Of a stretch of 64,000 nt of DNA, positions 35,036 through 47,000 are shown piece after piece (position 1 is the first letter of the stretch; each line of letters opens with the position of its first letter). The notes below the pieces were generated by a model. That model had not been told where the DNA came from. It saw only the letters and a list, made by a program, of their open reading frames with translations, and ran no database searches. This DNA comes from Atriophallophorus winterbourni (Eukaryota; Platyhelminthes; Trematoda; Plagiorchiida; Microphallidae): NCBI GenBank assembly GCA_013407085.1, contig JACCGJ010018343.1, positions 170,292 through 234,291 on the forward strand. Direction: 5' to 3'. A program made the position numbers and the translations under genes.

Positions 35036-38000
35036 GTAAGTTCTGGAGTTTTGTTAATCAGTCTAGTAGTTTATAAACAAAAGCACTGTAAGTTCCATTG
35101 AGTCAGATAAAATGCAGTAAGGATTTAAATATCATGTTCCACGATCAAAAATTGGAACTGAATCACCCAAGCCCTTCTTCCGCTAGGTACCTCAAACGTT
35201 GTTAGAATCTAATATTTAGGCGATATTTTGTCCTAAAACTTATTTTTAGTCTCCAACATCGTGGTTTGTAGTACAATCTATATTTATATAGTAGCATGCA
35301 AGTATAACTTTGTTTACCACTTTATCACAGTTTCAAGGCTCACTAAACCTCAGCTTACTGTCTCCCCCTACCGACGACAAACAAGCAGAAAAAGCGATCA
35401 AAATACAATAACAGTGGATTAAGTATGAATAGAAATTTTGAAAAAGTAATAACACATAACGCGCATATCAAATGCGCGACTCATACACGATGTTCTCATG
35501 GATATGAAAATCAAGTTTGTTTGAAAGTTCGCCATAAACGAAATGTTCACTATATCGCGAAGCATATAATAATAAGGGAATTAGAAAATAAAACAGAGCT
35601 CTTAATTAACATGAAAGCTTGGTATATTGGGAAATGGGATATCTTCGCGTGTCATGTTCTCACAACCTCATTGAACCAAATTGAAACAGAGGGTGGCCTT
35701 CAGGTGTCATTACGAATTCGGACAAAATCTTATAAGCCCAGACATCGCAGTTTTTTACGAAACATTATGAAAATGTGATTTGATCCAAGATCCGAGATTT
35801 ATTGGGAAAAAGACAAAAAGCAGTGCAAAATCTTAGAATATATGTATAAACTTCATATAAATCGTACTTTAATGTTTTGATACAGGAAGTTCGAAGAAAC
35901 AGCAACAATATTTTAATATATGGAATAGAAGATGTCAATCGGAAATGTATATTTGGGCAACTTGCTTTACAAGTCCTTGTCTATAGCTGAAGCATTGATG
36001 GTTCCCATTTAACTGGGGTCAACACATTATTATTCAACATTGAAATTCGTAAATTTTAGTTGAAAATCTTTCACTCGGTGATTACACTATTTCTGACGGT
36101 AATCTGCTCAGAGAAAGCATGTGTGGACTGCATAAGAGATTCGGAAACACTTTAACAATTTAATAAGGTATTTGAATGGAAGAGAATTAATTATGAACAG
36201 GTGCTTGAATCAATAGGAGACTGCCTGTATTATCCTGGGTTAGGCACATACCCCATGAGTTGGGAAAAACTTGCTCTTGGAGGCATTGTGTAAAGCGTCG
36301 TCTGCAAGTTGAGGTGGAGCAGATACAGCTCTTGGCTGCAGAACGCAGATCACGCCGCCGGCGTGCAACTGACGCCCAACGACCGAGTTATGCCTATCGT
36401 TGCAAACGCTGCGGGAGACATTGTTCCTCCCGAATCGGACTGTTTAGTCATTCGAAAAGCTGTAGAACATAAAAACTTCATGCCATTGTGATCTATATCC
36501 TTGGTCGATATCGACCGATGGCGGCCAACAACAACAACAACATGCACATAGAATCGTGAGTGCTTATATCATACTACTCCTAAACGTGATCGATTACTGC
36601 AATTATCCGGAAAGATAACTCAGTTAATTTAGATCAATATCACAAATTAATATAAACTCTACAAATAATATTGTGCTCGATTTTATTCTCGTAGCTAAAA
36701 CATTAAGCCGTGTTTCCTCATACTACTTTGATCAAATGTTTTTCCTAAGATTTTTCCGAAGCTATTTTACATTAGTATAAAGAGAAATACGGTTAAAATA
36801 TTTATTGTTTCGTTCATCTCCGCACTTACAATTCACTATGCGTTTCACAACTATTCCAGTCTAAAGAGGGCGGACATGCGCGAAGCAATGGACATTTATC
36901 AAACATTTCACCGCATGACAATGCACCACACCGTTTATGCTTGGTTGAATGCAGTATTTTGCTACACGAACCCCATTGAACCGTAGCTTCAATTTCAAAA
37001 CATTTACTAGATGTTAACCTCGAGGCAAGATTGAACCGGCGCACTAGCATTGTACACGGGTGTTACCATAGCACCACCAGAAACAGATCGTCTTTTTGGT
37101 CTCTGAACCTATTCGACATTCAGAAATTAATCTTTTCAAGCATTTAAGTTTTATCTGAAATTGACAACAAGTCATTACGGATGATGATACAATCCGACCG
37201 ATTAAAAATTAGAAAGGAATGGATTTTTGAATGGAGCAGTACATGCTGTTTGTTAAATCAGATGACAACTTATCACCTTTATCATGCCAGCGTAGAGATG
37301 TCACGCATGGTTTGCCTTTATTTAATAGGAGATTACGACAAATTTGTAAATTTGTCTAGAGAAAATGAGACGTTTCTAAGATCTTATCGTGATCTGTTGA
37401 TATGTTTATACATTCGGCAAATGTTACCTGTTAAGAAGACTAATTTTATTCTAAGCCAAGCTTGTTCTATGTCTAAAGCAACAGCAATTTATCTAATACT
37501 AATAACGGAATGTGTGCACCACAATTTTCTGGCTATTCTAACTTTGATTATAATATAAGTAATGCTATTTCACCCGTCAAATACGGACGCACAGACACGT
37601 CCCGCGTGCCTTGAAATACAAGAGGAATATTTAACCTTTTAAACTTATTAGATAATATTGACCGGAAATCAGAAAGTCGACCCTTGGGCAGACTGCACTT
37701 GCATTATTAAATAATCATGCGATTGTGATGAACATCCATGGTCGACATCGACCGAAGGAGACCTGCAAAAGTTTGAATAAGACGCCATTCACAACCCTCA
37801 GCGATACCGTGGTTTCGACGTGTGCGTGTTTCAATTCGATCGTTTACAATTCGAATCACACGATGAATAAGCATTTTGGAAATAATATGATTGGTCATAA
37901 TTGTCCACCAAATTCAGATTCGAGGTTGAAGAAATTGTGATGGCAAATATCATCTGATCATAGCAAAGTGATTATTCGTTTGTTCATGAATATGAAATAA

Positions 38001-41000
38001 CTAATAATGCGTATGGTCCACTTAAATACTTACCGTGAGTTATTACGCAAGTGCAATCAAATAATTATGAGAAAAATACGTGTTCCAATTTCAAATGAAG
38101 GTCTCGAGGCTGTTTGCTGTAACGATTGTTTAGGGTAGATCATCTCAAAGAAAACATACGCCTACAGAATAAAAACAATATCAGCAACAGCTAAAACGTG
38201 AATAAGGAGTTTGTAATGCCGCTGTGTGGGTGCGTGTATGTCGCGACTCACTGCATTTTAATATATCACTCCGAACGGAGTGTGAACGATTCGGAGAGGC
38301 TCGGATGTTGCAATTATACTCCGTACCTTAGTTTCATGAAACCACTGACGTGTTTGTTTTGAAGATGGTATATTATATCTTGCAGTAGAATATACATTTG
38401 AACCATTGAGACCAAACTTGCGATGCATGTTCCATGGTTGGAATTATGTATGTTATCATGATTGTGGGCAACGTTGCAGACAAAGAGGTGAGGGTTCCGT
38501 TCGAACACAAAATAAATGTATTCAAATAGATGAGGCTACAATCCTCGCGGTAAAGCCCGTTGTTGGGGTGTTTGAAACACGTGTTTTTCAGCCATCAGCG
38601 GATCCGATTGTTTTATATGACATTCTGAAGGCTAAGCATCACCCATTCAGACACTTAGTCTAATTCAAACGTCACAAGTCATAGGTAGCCACAAATGTTC
38701 ACTTGTAATACCACGATAGTGAACAGACCGTTGACGCAATTTTCTTCCAAACGCGACTTCTTCTGCACAGCTGACTTGAGAAGACGACAACGGAACCAAA
38801 AATTGATCGATTTGAAACGAATTTGCACCAATGTTGACTCACACGTTGTATCCTTGACGAAATATTTCAATCAGAATTTTAAATACTACAAACCTGTTAC
38901 AATCTATAAAACCATGCGCTTTTTATTAATCATAATTAAAAAGAAGTAAAATTGAAAGTGACTACCTAAAACACCGCATTATCAACATAAATCGCAGCAA
39001 CTAGTGGAGTTTCTCAAGTTTCCGTTTTTGGTCCCATCCTCTTTTTGGTTTAGGTTGATGAGATATTAGAATCTTTGCGATGTAACATATCGGTTCTCGT
39101 GGACGACATTAACATATGGAGTTGCAAAGAAATTTGAGTGCGATTGGTTAGAGCCGTTCTTGGGTAACGTTTCACTTCTGACACAGAAGTTTCGTAAGAC
39201 CAATGGTGATATTCAGGACAGGGAACATGGTTAAGTAGTAATCAATCCCTCTCCACGGATTTGACCTTAGCGTTAAACAGCCTATAGTACATCTACAGTG
39301 TTTCACGTCTCGTGGGAATGACCAGGATCAGGGGTCGATTTTCCTAATAGTGTCAGAAGTGAAACGTTACCCAAAAACTGCTCTAACCGATTGCACTCAA
39401 ATTTATTTGCATTATGAATACACGAACGGTCCCAAACATATTTCAATCATGCGTATTTCGGAAGACTCCACGTTATTAGAGAAAAATCGTTCATAGCTCG
39501 ACGTTTCTTCGTGCGAGATCAAACTGCCACTTAACTTCAACAAATGCAGGCTCATGAATATCATGGAGTAAATCGATTTCACATATCATAGTTTCGCATG
39601 TCCTTGGAAATTACAGTAAAGGAAAAAATGGTTATCTGGATAAGCTCCAGTTTAAAAAATTTATTTTAAACAACCATTGGCTTAACAAAAGCAACACGGG
39701 TCGTTAATCGACTCCAATGTGTGTTCGTATAATTTTATCTGAAGAACTTTTATGATCATGAATGCATAAGTAGGATCCGTGATGGCAAATGTTGTGTAGT
39801 ACTGATCCTCATGGCCTGGTGTTAGCCTCCTTCGGTCGATGTCGACCATGGATGTACATCACAAACGCGTGAATGTTCAAGTTTTGCAGCTTTTTGAGTG
39901 ACTAAACAGTCCGATTAGGGAGGAACAATCTCTCCCGCAGCGCTGGCAACGATAGTCAGAACTCGGTTGTATTGCGTCAGTTGCACGTCGGCGGCGTGAT
40001 CTGCGTTCAGCCGCCAAGAGCTGTATCTGCTCCTCCCCAGCATGCAGACGACGCTTCACACAGTGCCTCCAATGTGAGCGGTCAAGAGCAAGTTCTTCCC
40101 AACTCTCCGGGTCAATACCAAGAGCTTTCATATATCTTTTGCAAACGTCTTTGTGCCGCAAGTGCGGTCTGCCCAATGGTCGACTTACTAGTTGCAACTC
40201 ACCATAAAGTAGATCTTTCGGAATACGACCATTTTCCATTCTATAGACATGACCAAGCCAGCGCAGGCGGCGCTGTCGCAATAGAGTGAACATGCTCTGT
40301 AGAGCAGCTTTTGAAAGCACTTCAGCATGGCCTAAGAACGATAAATAACTCATGCAGTGAATTTATAACCACTCAACATAACTAGTTATTTGCATGCGAC
40401 GTAAGCCTTGAAATGTATCGCTCACCTGAATTTGTTCGAATTTCCCTATCGACAAATCAGCGGATACATTAATCTACTTTAAAAGATATTTCTTAGGCCC
40501 AAAGCTCCCTTCCTAAAACACGTCACGCAAACGTTCGTTTCCCAAAACATAATAAAAACCTTGTACTCTAATTGCTCAGTGTTTTCATTTACTTACAATT
40601 TGATTTTCACCGTCCTACATTTGCCAAGCTGAATGGCTTCAGATCATTACACATCTCGAAATGTCTTGAACCTATGCTATAACTTTTTACCCTATTTACT
40701 GAAAACAGTATATAGACAAAGAACAAGTCCTTCATCTATTGCGTGAAAAAGAGGCTGAAATTCAAACGTTGTACGACGAATTGGACACGATCGACGCGAA
40801 ACAACGTGAAGTGAATCAAGCAATGGCCGAGGCTCAGATGATTATCGATCAACAACAAAATCAGATACTGGAATTACGCCGACGTGTGGCTCAAGCAGAA
40901 ACCGACGCAGAAGCCTATAAAGTAAGTCGAATCTGTGGGCGCGTGAGGGTTGATGTTAAATCGAAAGAAACATTCGAACCGCGTTCCAATAATAGGTCAC

Positions 41001-44000
41001 TTTTAATGAGGTGACCATAAACTAAATGAAGACATCTTGCTTCAGTGGTTGCGAAATAATTACAACAGAGCGCGTCCGTGTTTGGCTAACCCGTGTGGAT
41101 GAGACATGCTTAATATTATCTCAAAATACCACCAGTATGCAAGAAATACAACGATGCTCCAGAGTTCAAGGTTAACTGAACCTAATCTTCATCTCTTCAC
41201 ATGATGACAACAAACAATCAGAAACCAACTGTGCCATGAATGTGCGGGGTGTGTGCGTAGAGCATCACATTGGTCAATTTTAAATATCTTATATGATTGA
41301 CGCTGAATCACATTGTGATTCAGTATTTGCACATCGAAATCTAACATTGTTTACCATTCAGCCACTGTTTGAAGGCGCGCTGGAAGAAATCTAACTTTTT
41401 CAACCTCGTGACGACAAACAACTAGTACCCGTTGTGGTGCGTAAGGGCAAGCGATGTGAGCACCAGAAACTGTTGCTTTTCGTTACTTCACTTGGATCCA
41501 ATATGCGAATCGGTACTCGTTCGCGAACCTTGAATGAATGTATAATTTAGCCAATCTGCAGTTTTCTTATCCCAGTTTGTTTGCACTCAATCTTCTACAG
41601 TTACTTCCTTATATGTTGAATATAATATATTCGCGATTATATCACAGGTCAGCACCCTAAACTTTGCACAATTACGATGCGAAGATATAAATTAGCGTGA
41701 GATGATCCCAACGATTTTCATGTTGGCTAAGTAACCTATTATCAAACTAACTTACTAGGCAAATATGTATGACAATATATTTCTATACATCTATTATTTA
41801 TTTACGAAAAGAAATCTGTTCACAATTGCTTATTAGAAGAGAAAGGACAAATATGGAATGATTCAGCATTAGATGAGAATATTGGAAGGTAATATTGTGG
41901 ATGTTGTTCAAAAGGTGGTCGCCTTGCTTATGAGGTTGCTCGTAAAAATTTTGTCATGAAGCTACATATCGTCATCAGCAAAACGTCTTTCGAATTGACT
42001 TGAAATTGATATTCGTGCGGATTTTATAGAGTGTATCTGTCCGTTTGCCATTTATCATGGCCGTTAATCGAGTTCATACTTTGTATTCTTGCGATCGGAT
42101 TTTCATTGGTCCATAGGTTACAGCCACTTGAATGTTATGGTTAATTTGTGTCGTTGTTTGGAATGAGATTACACTCCAGCGAGTTGTTAAATGAATCAAC
42201 AACAATAATTACCTCCCAAATTTCAGATGCGGTGTTTGTTTCTCACTAGAAGTGGTGAGCCTCACACAAGTCCCAAGCAAGAGTATTCACCCGAAGCAAC
42301 CCAAACAGTGGCTGAATTGGACTCGCTTAACTTGCGATTGACCGATGCAAATCGAGAAATCATTCGCCTAAACAATCAGAATCAATATTTCAAAAGAAAA
42401 ATTGAAGAACTAGAACAAAAGAGCCCGGAAATCCCGGAGGAATTGATATCGTCATTGAAAAATTTACAAAAGTCTCTGACCCTAAGCCAAGCAGACCGAT
42501 CGGAAGCAATCAGTGAACAGAGTGAAACGATGAAACAATATATTGCTCAACAAGAAGAAATGTTTAACCAAAAGATGGACGAATACCAGCAAGAAATAGA
42601 ACATTTGAAAAGCCGTTTGGGTGAGTATCGTGTGCGTGAAGAAGAATGGGAGAGAGCCAGAGGGGATTTGATTCGACAGCAACAAGAGCGAACAGCGCAA
42701 CAGCGTCCAATCAAAGTCATATTAACCCGAGAAGAGCCACCATCAGAAATCTCCGTAGTATACTCGGTATGAAATTTGTTTTTATTGGTGAACTCATTCG
42801 ATCATGGTTGACCATGAATGTAAATAACAAGCGCATGATGGCTTCATGCTCCACAGGGTTTCGCATTAATAAAAGGTCCGATAAGAGAGGAACAATCTCT
42901 CCCACAAAGCTCACAACGGTAGGCAGTACTCTTAACGACAATGCCAAAAGCTTTCACATCTCGATTGCAAACGTCTTTCCAATGGTCGACCTCCTGATTT
43001 CAACTAGCCTTAGAGTAGCTCTTTTGAAACGTGTCCATTTGTCATTGTCTATATATGACCTAGTCCACGCAGGTTGCGATGTCCTAGTAGGGTGAACATG
43101 CTATGTAGACCTGCTTTTGAAAAGCACTTCAGCATTAATCCCTTTGTCCATCCACGATATGTACAAGATATGGAATGGAATGCATTGAGCTTCTTTTTGT
43201 GTGTTGCACGGATAGTTCAGGTTTCACTGTCCTACAGTACCACATTTTGTATACACGCGCTGTATACCACCATTTTCTTCTTAACAGTCAAATTAAAATC
43301 ACCACGCAAAAATCTGCGCCTAATGAAACGTAAAAGCCATATTTGTCACGTGCCGACAGCACGTGAACCATCATACGAAACAAATTACGCAACAAAAAGC
43401 GGGACTCTTTTCAGGTGAATCAAATAGCCGCGTTGGTTGTGTACTCTTTTAGCCTTCGTGGGTAGTTCGTCACGTGTCTATTAAAAACGATCAGTATTTG
43501 ATGTCTTACCTTGTTGTTCAAGTGAAAATAATCAAGCGTTCCAGTTGATGATGGCGTTGTAAAATGTATGAATCTACAAGCCTGTATTCAGGGGAAATTG
43601 CCATGCATAGGCCAAGACAGATATATACGAGAGGCACACATCACTCCATGGAATACGTGGAACGTTATATTACTCAACAGACAATTTATCTCACATTGCA
43701 GCGCAACTAATCGTCGATTATACACATAAAAAGAAAAAGTTTGCAATCAACGTTTCATTTCTAGCATAGAAGCTTCGTTAGACTAAATGTCTCAGTACGA
43801 ACGGGGTTTAGGTTCAAACTGTATTCACCTAACTAATCCTAAGTTGAATGAAAGGGACAGGGGAAATCATTAAAAAACGCTATTTACATGCATGTCCATC
43901 ACACACCTCACGACCAATTTCGTGCTGTTTGTATTCATCGGGTAAGCTCAGGATCAACATGCCTTGAAAGCGTGGGAAATGGCAAACAAGAAGTTAATTT

Positions 44001-47000
44001 ATAATCCACTGTTGTTGTTCTGCACGCTGTATAATACCGAAATCCTATTTGCTTGTATACTAGGGTTATTCAATATTCTTCGGACGCGTCTTTCGCATAG
44101 GATGAAGAGCCCGCTGCACGACAAACTATTTTCATTCATGGATATTTTACTCGGTTAAATTAGCGTTTAATTAGGCTCCCTTGCTAACCAGGATCTTCAA
44201 ATCGACGATGGGCAGGTTTTTATTGCTATCATCGCGACAGATGTTTTCAAATGCGCAGAACAGCGATTTATCTACTATCCTAACTAACTATTTTAGGATG
44301 CGCAGAACTGGATCATAATACATTCATTTCATTGTGGTGCTCACATCCCCATCCCTTTCACACCACTATCGGTGAGCACCACAATACATTGGTCTTTTAT
44401 ATGCGTCTCGAGCGCTTGGCCAGAAATCACTTTGTGATTCTGTATTTGAACATCGTGGTTCTTTGGAAGAACCCTATATAACAGTGGCAAACAAGTTTAA
44501 CTTTGTTTACCGCTTTTCCACTGTTTCAAGGCTCACTGAACCTGATCTTACTGTCTCCACCTGATGACGGCAAATAGCCAGAAACCGGTAGTGGTGTGTT
44601 AGGGATGGGGATGTGAGCACCACAATACATTTGTCATTCATTTCATGATTATGATTTTCTGATCGGCCTTGAATACATTTAGATGCCTTGCCATCGATGG
44701 TCAAATTGTGATACAATGGTTATTGTGATTAAATGACATTTTCGGTGAAAAAAGTAATCGCTTTATATATACCATTTGATGACAGCTGTAAAAAACACAG
44801 AGGATGCAATCAAAATTCTATTGAGGTGTTTGGTTTGTGTGGGTTCATATGTGATCAATATGCAGGGCCGATATTGGAGTGCTCTTTGATTTAAGCATCC
44901 AGTTTCGATTTGAAATCACGGATGGTGTTGGCGTTCACAATATACTGTGATAGTGAATTCCACAGAAAGAAAATACGCACGAAGAAGAAATGACGTCTAC
45001 AATCGAGTCTTGAGTGCGGTATAACGAGGCAACCTGAATGACTCCGTGTATTCTCAGGGGAACTGACTTCTATAAAATCGCGTAGAGGGTGATTTTCCAT
45101 CCGCAGTATTTTATACATGTGGATCGTCTTTAGTTACTAACCTTTGTGTAAAATCGGTCAATTCCAATCATGGCCATTCACTCTTGGTATAGGATTTGCT
45201 GCATCCCATCAACTAGCTTTGTAGCTCGGTGGTAAATTTTATCCTGCAATCTAATGTCTTTACGCAGCCACGCTGTTCGAAATCACCTAGGTATTTCGGC
45301 CAACCTCGTTACCGCTTTTCAAATCAAAACTGCTGCGATTTAACTGACAACACAGAATAAGTAAGACTTTTTATTTGTTCAGAATTCAAAGCAAAAATAG
45401 CTGGGTTAGCGGAGCGTCAATCAAGAGATGTTGCAGATAAGATTCGATAAATGTATTGTTGGAAGAAGTTGGCTAGCACATAGGTGATAGCATAAGTTTC
45501 ACTTCACTTCAGTGTGCATTCATCATACCTGGAGTACTGTTTAAAGCTGGTCTAGGAAGTATTTTCACCCTACAATGACAGCGTTGCCTACGCTAGACCG
45601 GTAATGTGTACAGAATGGAAATCAGGCTGTCGACCTTTGGGCAGACCGTAATTGCGGTACAAAGACATTTGCAAAAGAGATGCGAAAGCTCTTGACATTG
45701 AATTGATGATTTGTAAATAATTTGCTCTAAACCGCTCAATTCGGAGACACTGTTCGAAGTGTTATCCCAGGGGAAGACCAAATAATACTCTCAGCTACTG
45801 AACGCAGATCACAGCGTCAGCGTTGATGCCGCCGATCAACCGAGTATTACCTATTGCTGTGGGCAATGCGGGAGAGATTATTCCTCCAGATTCGGGGTGT
45901 CTAGTCATTCGAAACGCATGTGTAGCATGAAACCATTACGCGGTTGTATGATGTACATTCATGGTCGGTATCGAACGAAGGAGACCATCGACAACACATA
46001 ATAGCCACGTAGCAGTGTCATTCTCCGGAGACACTGAAATGACTGTGCTGCATGAAGTCCTTCCACCAGCCACCTCGCAACTAAACAAAACTTATAAACC
46101 CACGCTAGGTTACAGTACGTTTAGTGAGTTCAAAATTGCAATGTACCACATGCATTACACGTTCAGTATCGCTAATTCAGCTATCTTAAACTCAACTTTC
46201 TTGTTTTTTTCAAATCAGCTTCAATTAAAAATGGGCAAGTCATATAGGAGGCTGATTACATTGAGATTTGATACACAATTGCTTCCTGCTCATTAAAAGT
46301 CCCTCAAGCGATCTTTAATACAACGGCGCAGAACGGAATTGGTCTGCTCCTGTGTATACAAATTCTAGGATAGGTGAAAGCCGGCATCATCTAGAAAACG
46401 TCAATTGGTCTAGAAATGTCCAATGTTATTTCGATCATCGGTTAGTGGACGTAATCCAACATGTTCATTGAAATGAAAGCAAGAATTGTACACCACGTTC
46501 AAATTAAAAATTAGATGTCAGACAAGGACACATCATGGTGACATCAGTTAAGCTCGATTGTTCCGCAAACATGCATTATTCTCGCGTTTTTCATTATTGT
46601 ATGAATTCTATCGCGAATATTGTGACCCATTCCCATACATCTTCGTCACCTTTACAGAAAAATGAGGATGATGAACTGAAAGAACAAGTGAAGCGTCTTG
46701 GTCATGAGCGCAATCAATGGAAAAGCTATGCATGCAGCCTGGTCCGAACAATGGTGGAGAACTGCGAGCATTTTTTGCAACAAACGACTTACGAAGAACC
46801 CGAATTTCACACCGAGGCAGAACGAAGGTGGTACGACTACGCTATTTATCTGTTGGAAATCATGCTGGAAGTCGCACCCCATCGGTTAACAGAACACGAT
46901 TTGGAAATGTTAAAACAACGGCAACCCGAGAGAACGGTGGAAATCGAGATTGATCGACCGCAACCTGTCATGGAATCCAGTGGTCCAGATGTACTTTCCG

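Noticed and set aside
35425..35778. 117-codon open frame in intron 1 of the coiled-coil gene
   Set aside because: No domain is visible and the start is not in a good context. The right end (cccagacatcgcag) weakly resembles the reverse CR1-like region near 24.03 kb, so it is more likely repeat debris.
37181..37558. 125-codon open frame
   Set aside because: AT-rich composition, no recognisable motif and no splice sites that would join it to the phase-0 exons of the host gene.
38695..38949. 84-codon open frame beginning MFTCNTTIVNR
   Set aside because: Low-complexity basic and AT-rich end; no conserved feature.
41204..41230. Active hammerhead at the 41.2 kb repeat
   Set aside because: CTGATGA is changed to ATGATGA and stem I is lost. 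Kept only as a degenerate repeat.
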